Shown here: one piece after another, positions 46,916 through 56,100 of the stretch | Numbering within the stretch: position 1 is the first letter of the stretch | How the letters are laid out: every line of letters starts with the position of its first letter | Origin: an uncultured Clostridium sp. | Lineage (GTDB): Bacteria > Cyanobacteriota > Vampirovibrionia > Gastranaerophilales > Gastranaerophilaceae | Assembly (NCBI GenBank): GCA_905212085.1 | Contig: CAJMDF010000003.1 | Span: forward strand, 1 to 64,000 | Reading direction: 5' to 3' | Length of the DNA: 64,000 bases | Notes under the pieces: generated by a model | What the model was told of the DNA's origin: nothing | The model's input: only the letters and a program-made list of their open reading frames with translations | Database searches by the model: none | Made by a program: the position numbers and the translations under genes

Positions 46916-49552
46916 ATGTTAAGTTTTTTATTAAAGATGTTGGGCGATCCTAACGAAAAAAAGGTTAAGAGTATTATGGGGATTATCGACCATATTAATG
47001 CTTTAGAACCTCAATTTGAAAAGTTATCTGATGATGAATTAAGAGCTAAGACAGATGAATTCAAAGAAATTTTAGCAAAACGTCCTACGTCGAGTGATTT
47101 TAAAACTGATAGAAAACTTGAAAAAGAAGCTTTAGATAAGATTTTGCCCGAAGCTTTTGCGACTGTAAGAGAAGCTGGTAAACGTGTATTAAATATGCGC
47201 CACTTTGATGTTCAGCTGATAGGTGGATATTTCTTGCATAACGGACATATCGCAGAAATGAGAACAGGTGAAGGTAAAACTCTTGTTGCAACATTGCCTG
47301 CTTATTTGAATGCTTTAACCGGTAAAGGTGTTCACGTAATTACTGTAAACGACTACTTGGCAAAACGTGACAGCGAATGGATGGGTAAGATTTATAAATT
47401 TTTAGGATTATCTGTTGGTGTAATTTTGTCAGGCGGCCGTACTGCAGAAGATTTTGCCGCTAAAAAAGCTGCTTATGATTGTGATATTACATACGGGACA
47501 AATAATGAATTCGGGTTTGACTATTTGCGCGATAATATGGCATCAAGTCTTGATATGTTAGTTCAAAGACCATACAATTACGCTATTATAGATGAAGTTG
47601 ACAGTATCTTGATTGATGAAGCAAGAACTCCGTTAATTATAAGCGGACGTCTTGAAAAATCTGCTGAAACTTATCAATTAATGGCAAAAGTAGCTCCGCA
47701 ATTAGAAAAAATTAAAGATTACGAGGTAGATGAGAAAAATAAAAATATTATTTTGACAGAAGATGGTATTGATAGAGCTCAAGAAATTATTGGAGTAAAA
47801 GATTTATTTGATATTAATACTCAATATGCTCACCACCTTTTACAAGCATTGAAAGCTAAAGAGTTATTTGTAAAAGATACTGATTATGTCGTAAAAAATG
47901 ATGAAGTTGTAATTGTAGATGAATTTACAGGTCGTCTAATGGAAGGCAGACGTTGGTCTGACGGTTTGCACCAAGCTATTGAAGCAAAAGAAGGTGTAAA
48001 AATTCAAGACGAAACTCAAACTCTTGCAAGTATTACATTCCAAAATCTTTTCAGATTATACCCGAAATTATCAGGCATGACTGGTACTGCAATGACTGAA
48101 GAAGCAGAATTTGGAAAAATTTATAACCTTGAAGTTACAACAATTCCGACAAACAAGCCTGATATTAGAATTAACTATCCAGATGTAATTTATAAAACTG
48201 AACGAGCTAAATTTAATGCAGTTGTAGAAGATATTATTAAAATGCATAAGATAGGTCGTCCTGTCTTGGTAGGAACAATCAGTATTGAAAAATCCGAATA
48301 TGTTTCACATTTGTTGAAACAAAAAGGGATTCCACATCACGTATTAAATGCAAAACATCACGAAAAAGAAGCTTATATTATCGCACAGGCAGGTCGTGTA
48401 GGGGCTGTGACAATTGCTACCAATATGGCAGGTCGTGGAACCGATATTTTGTTAGGTGGTAATGCTGAATTCTTGGCAAAAGATATGCTAGATAGTAAAG
48501 GAATTACTCCAGAAAGCCCTAATTATGAGGAAGAAAAAGAAGCTGCTTTAAAAGAAGCACGTGCGATTACAGAGGAAGAACACGCTAAAGTAGTAGAGGT
48601 TGGCGGACTTCACGTAATCGGTACAGAACGTCATGAATCTCGTCGTATTGATAACCAATTAAGAGGTCGTGCTGCTCGTCAGGGAGACCCTGGATCTACA
48701 AGATTTTTCTTATCTTTGGAAGATAACTTAATGAGAATATTTGGCGGTGATAAAATCACAGCGCTAATGAATATGTTGAATGTCGAAGAAGACTTAGCTA
48801 TTGAAAATACTCTTATCACAAAACAAATTCAATCAGCTCAGAAAAAAGTTGAAACTTATCACTTTGATATAAGAAAATCCGTTTTAGAATATGATGATGT
48901 AATGAATATTCAACGTGAAAAATTCTATGCTCAGCGCAGAAAAGTTTTAGCAGGTAAGAATTTGTCAGAAGATATTTATTATATGATTGAAAAAGAAATT
49001 GATAGATTATTGAGAAGTTACATTGCTCCAGATCTTCATCCTGAAGAATATGTATATGAAGATTTGCAGACAATGATAAAAGAACTTCACTCAATTATTC
49101 CTCAATTATCAGGGGTTCAAGTTTCAGATATTCAAAATTTACGTTTTGAACCTATTTATGATAAGTTGAAAACCCTTGCAATAGATGCATATAGACAACA
49201 TGAGGAGGAAGTTGTAAACTTCTATAATCAGGTAATATCTCAATATGATCCTGATGCAGAGCCGCAACAACCGTTTAGTGATAATAATGTAATTAGAAAT
49301 CTAGAGAAAGATATTTTATTACGTGTTGTTGATAACAAATGGATAGATCACTTGCATAATATTGATATGTTAAGAGAAGGTATAGGACTTCGAGCATATG
49401 GTCAAAAAGATCCTTTGATTGAATACAAACGTGAAGCATATGATCTGTTTAACAAGATGATGTATGAAATCCAAGGTGATACTGTAAAACACTTGTTTAG
49501 AACAAAATTCGGGATACAAGTTATTGCACCTTCTGATGATGATATTGCATAG
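46916..49552 (+). CDS. secA: Preprotein translocase ATPase SecA
   Basis: An 878-residue SecA. NBD1 carries [20 protein letters not shown] and the [19 protein letters not shown] box. The preprotein cross-linking domain and NBD2 follow ([37 protein letters not shown]), then the helical scaffold with [11 protein letters not shown]. It drives Sec export at the SecYEG channel. The C-terminal zinc-binding tail of many SecA proteins is missing; it ends [21 protein letters not shown] precedes ATG. It is a single gene after the phage-like region. Confidence 0.98.
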   Translation: MLSFLLKMLGDPNEKKVKSIMGIIDHINALEPQFEKLSDDELRAKTDEFKEILAKRPTSSDFKTDRKLEKEALDKILPEAFATVREAGKRVLNMRHFDVQLIGGYFLHNGHIAEMRTGEGKTLVATLPAYLNALTGKGVHVITVNDYLAKRDSEWMGKIYKFLGLSVGVILSGGRTAEDFAAKKAAYDCDITYGTNNEFGFDYLRDNMASSLDMLVQRPYNYAIIDEVDSILIDEARTPLIISGRLEKSAETYQLMAKVAPQLEKIKDYEVDEKNKNIILTEDGIDRAQEIIGVKDLFDINTQYAHHLLQALKAKELFVKDTDYVVKNDEVVIVDEFTGRLMEGRRWSDGLHQAIEAKEGVKIQDETQTLASITFQNLFRLYPKLSGMTGTAMTEEAEFGKIYNLEVTTIPTNKPDIRINYPDVIYKTERAKFNAVVEDIIKMHKIGRPVLVGTISIEKSEYVSHLLKQKGIPHHVLNAKHHEKEAYIIAQAGRVGAVTIATNMAGRGTDILLGGNAEFLAKDMLDSKGITPESPNYEEEKEAALKEARAITEEEHAKVVEVGGLHVIGTERHESRRIDNQLRGRAARQGDPGSTRFFLSLEDNLMRIFGGDKITALMNMLNVEEDLAIENTLITKQIQSAQKKVETYHFDIRKSVLEYDDVMNIQREKFYAQRRKVLAGKNLSEDIYYMIEKEIDRLLRSYIAPDLHPEEYVYEDLQTMIKELHSIIPQLSGVQVSDIQNLRFEPIYDKLKTLAIDAYRQHEEEVVNFYNQVISQYDPDAEPQQPFSDNNVIRNLEKDILLRVVDNKWIDHLHNIDMLREGIGLRAYGQKDPLIEYKREAYDLFNKMMYEIQGDTVKHLFRTKFGIQVIAPSDDDIA

Positions 49553-49629
49553 AAAAGTTTAAATCTTGAAAAATCTAAAAAAATAGTCTATAATTAATAT
49601 AGGCTATTTTTTATTGAAAGGAGCGAGAA

Positions 49630-49731
49630 ATGAAAAGATTTGTAAGAAAACAGGCACAAAAATCTTGTAAATTGCTTGGTAATTGTGTCGGTTTGCCTAT
49701 GCACGCACTGCTCGGGGGGGGGGCAATTTAA
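49630..49731 (+). CDS. Strongly initiated leader frame of prepilin 4 (out of frame at G10)
   Basis: ATG at 49630 follows AAAGGAG with ideal spacing and reads MKRFVRKQAQKSCKLLGNCV and on into a tract of ten G (49714-49723), then hits TAA at 49729. It is in a different frame from the prepilin that follows. Adding one G or removing two would join it to the prepilin frame at 49683-50549. So this is probably the real start of the prepilin, shown here in the off phase, or affected by a miscounted homopolymer. Confidence 0.6.
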   Translation: MKRFVRKQAQKSCKLLGNCVGLPMHALLGGGAI

Positions 49732-50549
49732 AGCTTGCTCCACAAGGGTTTCAAGATGTATGTCATTCTGAGGGTGTATACCCGAAAGAATCCAGCCTAT
49801 TATTAATTCCAAAAGCTGGATTGCTTCGGCATAAGCCTCGCAATGACAAATTGGGTTTTACCTTAGCAGAGGTACTAATTACCTTAGGAATAATTGGTGT
49901 TGTTGCAGCTATGACTCTGCCTGTATTGATTGCAAATTTTAAAGAAAAAGAAATTATTGCCAAAGCAAAAAAAGATTATTCAATTGTAATGCAGGCACTG
50001 CAACTTGCTCAAAATGATTATGGTACTCCAAATGACAATTCAAGTTTGTTTCTTTCGGGAGAAACAAATAATGAAGTAATGACAAATTTTTCTAAATATG
50101 TTAAAGGAGGTCAACTTTGTCTTACGAATTCAAAAGAGGATATTTGTACCTCTTTGAAGTATCAAATATTATTATCAACTTATAAGGGAAAATATAATCC
50201 TGTAGCTCCTCCTGCGATAATCTTGCCAGATAATAGTGTATTGTTTCTGGTTTTAAGTACAAATAAATGTACTGATACAGTCAATTCAGGGATAATGAAT
50301 GATGAAGATGGTAATCTTCAATATAATCCAGACGGTACGCCAGTTACTTGGACTCAAATTCGTAATGATTGTGGTGCGATAACTTTTGATGTAAATGGTG
50401 CAAAAGGTCCAAATAAATATGGATATGATGCTTTTCGTATAGATATATGGCCGGATCATGTTGGAAAATCTTATTGGGATGTGTATGGAGCATCTAGTTT
50501 ATTTAGTATTTTATCAGGAGGAAAACTTAAATATAATCAAAATAATTAA
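49683..50549 (+). CDS. Type IV prepilin-like protein, possibly phase-variable
   Basis: The open frame carries the prepilin motif KLGFTLAEVLITLGIIGVVAA with Gly before the cleavage site. The C-terminal domain has FDVNGAKGPNKYGYDAFRI, the shared core of the other prepilins. In this frame the first possible start is TTG at 49683, with no Shine-Dalgarno. The stretch before FTLAEV is encoded partly by a G10 tract and by an 88-bp palindromic repeat, giving a leader of about 57 residues where the other three have 6-10. That leader would be cut off by prepilin peptidase. No XRE gene adjoins it. Confidence 0.8.
   Translation: MCRFAYARTARGGGNLKLAPQGFQDVCHSEGVYPKESSLLLIPKAGLLRHKPRNDKLGFTLAEVLITLGIIGVVAAMTLPVLIANFKEKEIIAKAKKDYSIVMQALQLAQNDYGTPNDNSSLFLSGETNNEVMTNFSKYVKGGQLCLTNSKEDICTSLKYQILLSTYKGKYNPVAPPAIILPDNSVLFLVLSTNKCTDTVNSGIMNDEDGNLQYNPDGTPVTWTQIRNDCGAITFDVNGAKGPNKYGYDAFRIDIWPDHVGKSYWDVYGASSLFSILSGGKLKYNQNN
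49714..49723 (+). repeat. G10 homopolymer tract
   Basis: Ten consecutive G in a very AT-rich genome, inside the 5' coding part of prepilin 4. Such tracts change length by slipped-strand mispairing and act as on/off switches in other bacteria. Confidence 0.85.
49761..49848. repeat. 88-bp imperfect palindromic repeat element
   Basis: The ends TGTCATT/AATGACA are complementary, and pairing continues inward through GAGG/CCTC, CCGAA/TTCGG and AATCCAGC/GCTGGATT. The pattern TGTCATTCTGAGG..GAATCC is the familiar style of dispersed palindromic repeats in bacterial genomes. It keeps the prepilin frame open (CHSEGVYPKESS at one arm, LLRHKPRNDK at the other). Confidence 0.85.
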
Positions 50550-50619
50550 TCAAAGAATCTTTTTGTTCGTGTTATAATGATTTTATACAGTTATCAGAAT
50601 AATAATAAAAGGATTTATA

Positions 50620-51717
50620 ATGCTAAGAACAGGGATTGTCGGATTACCGAATGTTGGAAAATCAACTTTATTTAATGCTTTAACAAGTGCAAAAAATGCG
50701 CAAAGTGCAAATTATCCGTTTTGTACGATTGAACCAAATGTCGGGGTTGTAAATGTTCCTGATGAAAGGTTGGATATTCTTGCAAAATTGTGCAAGACGG
50801 ATGTGATTATTCCTACTGCAATCGAATTTGTAGATATTGCAGGACTTGTAAAAGGCGCAAGTAAAGGTGAAGGTTTAGGAAACCAGTTTTTGCATAATAT
50901 TAGAGAAGTTGATGCAATTATTCAGGTTGTAAGATGCTTTGATGATCCTAATACAATTCACGTTGCAGGTAAGGTAAGCCCATTAGATGATATTGAGGTA
51001 ATTAATACGGAATTAGCTCTAGCTGATATGGCATCTGTTGAAAAACAAATCGCAAAAGTTTCAAAAGTTGCAAAATCAGGTGATAAAGATGCTGTATTAA
51101 CTCTTTCAGTTCTTGAAAAAATGCAAAAATTGTTAGAAGATGCTTCATTTATAAATGTAAATGAGCATTTTAATGAAGATGAAATTCCTGTAGCAAAAGG
51201 TTTGAATTTGATGTCAACAAAACCTGTTATTTATGCAGCTAATGTATCTGAATTTGATTTAAAAGATGGCAACGATTACACTAAAAAAGTTCAGGAATAT
51301 GCGTCAGCTCATGGTGCTGAAATGGTTATAATTTCAGCAAGAATAGAAGAAGAATTAGCTGAGTTATCACCGGAGGAAGCAAAAGAATATCTTCATGATT
51401 TAGGGGTAGAAGATAGCGGAATTAACCGAATGATTAAATCTGTATACAAACTATTGAATTTAAGAACTTTTATAACAGCTGGTGAAAAAGAAGTTCACGC
51501 TTGGACAATTCCTGCAGGTGCTAAAGCTCCTCAAGCAGCTGGGGTAATTCATACAGATTTTGAAAAAGGTTTTATCAGAGCTGAAATTACTCCGTATGAA
51601 GAATTTGTGAAAAACGGTTCTTATAACGCTTGTAAAGAAAAAGGGGTAACTCGTCTTGAAGGCAAAGATTATGTTGTACAAGATGGTGATTTAGTTCATT
51701 TCAGATTCTCTGTATAA
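50620..51717 (+). CDS. ychF: Ribosome-binding ATPase YchF
   Basis: A 365-residue Obg-family protein of normal length. It has G1 GLPNVGKSTLFNALT, G3 DIAGLVKGASKGEGLGNQFL, the altered G4 (NVSEFD) that favours ATP over GTP, and a C-terminal TGS domain with LRTFITAGEKEVHAWTIPAG. It binds ribosomes and is linked to stress responses. AAAAGGA precedes ATG, and TATAAT lies at 50574-50579. Confidence 0.97.
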   Translation: MLRTGIVGLPNVGKSTLFNALTSAKNAQSANYPFCTIEPNVGVVNVPDERLDILAKLCKTDVIIPTAIEFVDIAGLVKGASKGEGLGNQFLHNIREVDAIIQVVRCFDDPNTIHVAGKVSPLDDIEVINTELALADMASVEKQIAKVSKVAKSGDKDAVLTLSVLEKMQKLLEDASFINVNEHFNEDEIPVAKGLNLMSTKPVIYAANVSEFDLKDGNDYTKKVQEYASAHGAEMVIISARIEEELAELSPEEAKEYLHDLGVEDSGINRMIKSVYKLLNLRTFITAGEKEVHAWTIPAGAKAPQAAGVIHTDFEKGFIRAEITPYEEFVKNGSYNACKEKGVTRLEGKDYVVQDGDLVHFRFSV

Positions 51718-51789
51718 TTAGCCCGAGTTACTAATTTATTTTACTTTTTTAAAGTATTTAATAATTACATTATGATTGGAAATATCGTT

Positions 51790-53145
51790 ATGGATTTGAG
51801 AGAATTCTTTAATACAAATCGCACAAAGGATTTGAATTTTAGATTAAAGCAGCTTAAGAGTTTAAAACAAACTATTAAACACTATGAGCCTGAAATTTTT
51901 AAAGCTTTAAAAGAAGATTTAAGAAAATCAGATTTTGAAATTGTAACGACCGAACTTGGATTGATATTCCAAGAACTAGATTGTGCAATAAAAAATCTAA
52001 AAAAATGGGCAAAAACTGAAAGAGTATCAACTCCTGTATATCTAAAACCTTCAAACGGGTATATTTTAAAAGAACCTTATGGGGTTGTATTGATAATTAC
52101 TCCTTTCAATTACCCTTTCCAACTGTCTTTTGTGCCTTTAATAGGTGCAATTGCCGCAGGAAATTGCGCAGTTGTGAAACCTTCCAAAAGGACTCCTCGT
52201 TGTGCAGAGGTAATATGTAAAATTATTGCCCAGACATTCAGTAGTAATTATGTTAAATGCGTGTTGCCAACAGAATTAACATCCGCAGAAATTTTGTCAA
52301 AAGACTTTGATTATATATTTTTTACAGGTAGTACGCAGACAGGGAAATTAATCGCAGAAACTGCTGCTAAAAAATTAATTCCATATACATTGGAATTAGG
52401 CGGGAAAAGTCCTGTAATTGTTGATAAAAATGTAAATATAGAACAGGCTGCCAGAAAAATTGCTTGGGGAAAATTTTTGAATGCGGGACAAACTTGTGTC
52501 GCTCCTGATTATGTTCTTGTGCATGAAGATGTAAAACAGGATTTGGTCGATAATTTAATAAAATCAATAAAATCTTTTTATGGAGTATTTGTTCAGGAAA
52601 GCAAGGATTATGGACGCATTATTGATACTGATGGCTTTAGAAGATTAAAAGAAATTATTAATCAAGAAGCTAAAAATATTATTTATGGCGGAGATTCTCA
52701 TGAGTGCGGACTGTATATTGAGCCTACATTATTGAGTATAGATTCTTATGATTCTCCGTCTATGCAAGAAGAAATTTTCGGGCCGATTTTACCGATAATG
52801 ACTTATAATAATATTGATGATGTAATTAATTCTTTAAAAGGTAAGCCAAGACCTTTAGCTCTGTATGTTTTTTCCAAAGATAAAGAGTTTTATTGGAAAA
52901 TTTTAAACAGTATATCATTTGGTGGTGGTGCTGTGAATGATACTGTACAGCAAACGGCAATTCACGGGTTACCCTTTGGTGGTGTAGGTTTTTCAGGTAT
53001 GGGGAGGTATCATGGTAAGTATACTTTTGATACTTTTACGCATTTGAAAAGTATTTTGGTGAAAAATTCTGATTTTGATATGAAGATGATGTATCCGCCA
53101 TATTCATTTGATACAGTTAAAACAATTAAGAAATTTTTGACATAG
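51790..53145 (+). CDS. Aldehyde dehydrogenase, class 3 type
   Basis: About 451 residues. NAD(P)-binding and catalytic parts carry PYGVVLIITPFNYPFQLSFV, FFTGSTQTGKLIAETAAKKL, the general-base Glu in LELGGKSPVIV (near 201-202) and the nucleophile Cys in NAGQTCVAPDY (near 235-236). The length of about 450 and lack of a long N-terminal arm match class 3/fatty-aldehyde enzymes. It oxidises aldehydes to acids. An in-frame ATG at 51772 is possible; neither start has a strong Shine-Dalgarno. It ends at a clear terminator. Confidence 0.92.
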   Translation: MDLREFFNTNRTKDLNFRLKQLKSLKQTIKHYEPEIFKALKEDLRKSDFEIVTTELGLIFQELDCAIKNLKKWAKTERVSTPVYLKPSNGYILKEPYGVVLIITPFNYPFQLSFVPLIGAIAAGNCAVVKPSKRTPRCAEVICKIIAQTFSSNYVKCVLPTELTSAEILSKDFDYIFFTGSTQTGKLIAETAAKKLIPYTLELGGKSPVIVDKNVNIEQAARKIAWGKFLNAGQTCVAPDYVLVHEDVKQDLVDNLIKSIKSFYGVFVQESKDYGRIIDTDGFRRLKEIINQEAKNIIYGGDSHECGLYIEPTLLSIDSYDSPSMQEEIFGPILPIMTYNNIDDVINSLKGKPRPLALYVFSKDKEFYWKILNSISFGGGAVNDTVQQTAIHGLPFGGVGFSGMGRYHGKYTFDTFTHLKSILVKNSDFDMKMMYPPYSFDTVKTIKKFLT

Positions 53146-53147
53146 AT

Positions 53148-53178
53148 AAACCTCTCACTTCTTTTAAGTGAGGGGTTT
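53148..53178. terminator. Terminator between aldehyde dehydrogenase and GH13-like gene
   Basis: Stem AAACCTCTCACTT/AAGTGAGGGGTTT (one G-T pair) between convergent genes. Confidence 0.88.
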
Positions 53179-53193
53179 AATTAATTTACTTAT

Positions 53194-56100
53194 TTATTTA
53201 CTAAGTAGTGCAAGTTTATTTCCGATATTCTGTTTTTCTTTGTTTACTTGAGAATATGGATTTGAAACTATATTATATTGAGGATTATACAATACTCTTC
53301 TACCTGTAAAACTTGGTTCGTGGTACAAGATTAATGTAGAATCTTTGAATTTTATTGGAGTTTGATCAGGACCAGTAATTTGGTTTTTATCATTTACATA
53401 ATATATTGTTTTATCATTTTTATCGGCATTTCTAAATTTCATTCCTGATTTTAAACCGCCTTTTAGACCGACTCTACCTCCTCTATCGTCATTTAAGTCA
53501 ATATAAGGTAATGTTACTTCTGCAGGATCGTAGTATTTATCAAATGTATGATTTAGACCTGCTGTATTAAATAATGAAATAGTCATTGCACCATTTGGGC
53601 TTTGTCTTAATAAGGCAGAAATTTGGGTATCTCCTTCTTCAGTTTTTTCAAAATTGTCTTTTGTTTTATTTGTATCATCTTTGTATACATCAAACTTATA
53701 ATGAGCATTTTGTTCTTTTAGAGCGAATGGAGTACCATCATTTAATGGTTGTAGTTCAGGTCTTGATCTTAGACTAAGAACTGCCATCATATTATCTTTG
53801 TGTTTTTTTACAAATTCTTTGAAATTTGGACTGTTTGGATCAGCCCAATCTTCGTGTATTACGTTACGATTTTGCAGGTAAATGTTTTTGGTTGTTGTTT
53901 CATAACCTGTAGCACCGTATTCATCGCCTGCAAATAATGTTGGGTTCCCAACGAGTGCAGTTAAGAATTTTGTTTGACCTAACAATTTTGACATTGCAGG
54001 ATCAATTATTTTTTCAAGAGTTTTATCTTTCAATTTTTTCTTTTCATCAGCATTGAGTCTTTTGCTTGCATCCGGTTCAATATAATCCATTTCATCAAAT
54101 ACAATATCTAATGCAATGTTGTAATCCCTTGCTCCAAAGCCGTCAGCTTCAAATACTTTACCTTTATGATATCCGTTAGACAGGTTTTTTAATGCCTCTA
54201 CCATTTTGTCATAAACGTAATTTTTACGGCTGTCACTTAGTCCGATTAATTCTTTAGCTTTCCCCATGCCGCTTGCAATAGATTCACTTTTAGCTATTGC
54301 TAAGTTGCTTACTTTATTGTAATCATAGTTATTTACTGCATCTTGGTATACATTTTCACCATATTTTACACCATTCAGAATTCTATAGGCTCTTTCACGG
54401 TAAGGATTTCCATTTTCTGTTAAATCAGTGTAAACTAAGTCCATATCCATTGAAAAACCATCTAATGCTCTACATTTATCGTGGTTTCCTGCAAATGTAT
54501 ATGAATAAATTAAAGATTCTAAAGAACCTGAATTTAAGAAGTTATCGGCTCCTACGAGTTTTTCAAGTATTGTTTTGCCTTGGTCATATCCTTTTTCCGG
54601 GCTGTTTTGTCCATCGTAATCAAATAGTTTTCCAAATATTTTAGTTAAATCAGATGAGAAGTAATCATAATTTGCAGTTGTAGTAAATCCTGCTTCGTTT
54701 AGAAGTTTTCTCATTGCTTCTGTTTTTCCTGCAAATCTTTCTCCTGATTTTTCTCCATATCCTTTACTGTATATTTCGCCTAAATCTGTTACTTCTGCAG
54801 CTATATATGCATCAGGATGGTATTCCTTTACTCCGTCTGTAAATTTTGACCAAAAATCAATTACTTTATTCCAAGTATATTCAAAATCAGTTTTTTTGTT
54901 TCTTAGAGATTCAATATCTCCGATATCTTTTGTTGCATCAATTCTCCAATCAAGACCTGCTTCTGTTCTGTTAACAATCATTTCTGCAAGTTTGAAGCTG
55001 TCAAAATTGGTGCCTTTTATTGATTTTAATAATGCACTTGCAAGTTTTTCTTTTTCTCTTGGATTGATATTTCTGATCCCTTTTCTTAAATGATTTACAA
55101 GAGATTTTGCTTCATCCTCAGGACAATCAGCGATTATTCCCATTCCTAATAAAGATGTCTTTTTAAGAGAGTTATAATCGTAAGATACTTCACCTGTTTC
55201 TTTGTTATAAGTAAATGAAGCATTAGGATCTACAGCTTTGATAATTGCAAATCTTGCAATTTCTGATGTAAGTAGTGGGATAACATATTTACCGTAAGGT
55301 GTAGCATTCCCGTATTGATCATGAAGTTTGTTGTTTTCCGGTAATTTTGATTCTACTCCGGCTAGGATCTCTTTAGCTAATGAATACATTTCTTTTGTAT
55401 ACATTTTATCTGTTAATTCATAAGTCTCTTTATATTCCATTCTCATATGAGGGTTGTTTTGTTGCATCATTTCATATCGAGATACTCCGATTTGATCTTC
55501 TTGAGTAGCTCTTTTAGAAATATAAGGACTACTTAATGCTGCTACGATATCATCGCCTACTTCAATAGAATCTAAAGGAACATCCATAAGTCCTTGTACT
55601 ATAGAATCATTATATGATTCAACAGAATCAAAGCCGTATAATTCATATCTGTTATTTAGAACATTTTCTACAATTTTTTTATTAACATCTAAATCTTTAG
55701 GGAAGACTTTTCCGTCAGCTTGGGATTTAATTAAATCATAAATTCCATCCGCATCAAGGTTTTGGATATTTCTTAAATGTTGTGCAACATTTAGGTTCAA
55801 TATTTGGTTAGTTTTCTTTGTCCAGAATTGAGCAGAAGATACTGCATAATCTTGAACTTCTATATTTTTACGTTTTAATAAAGCTGTTTTTGCAGCTCTT
55901 TCTCTAGGATTTCCAATATTTAATAAATCTTGAGTGTCGGTATGGGAGAATATATAATTTAATTTAGCGATATCTGGGTTTGCATCCCAAGTGTAGAAAC
56001 CGCTTTCATGTTTCCCGTCCAATCCAAAATATTCAAATTGAGTTACTTCTTTTGTCCCTTGACCACTGTGAAGTCTTATTCTTTGATATTCCGGTAATGT

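Noticed and set aside
49683..49860. Long N-terminal part of prepilin 4 as a functional protein domain
   Set aside because: It is encoded by a homopolymer tract and a palindromic repeat and lies before the prepilin cleavage site, so it is better explained as an altered leader.
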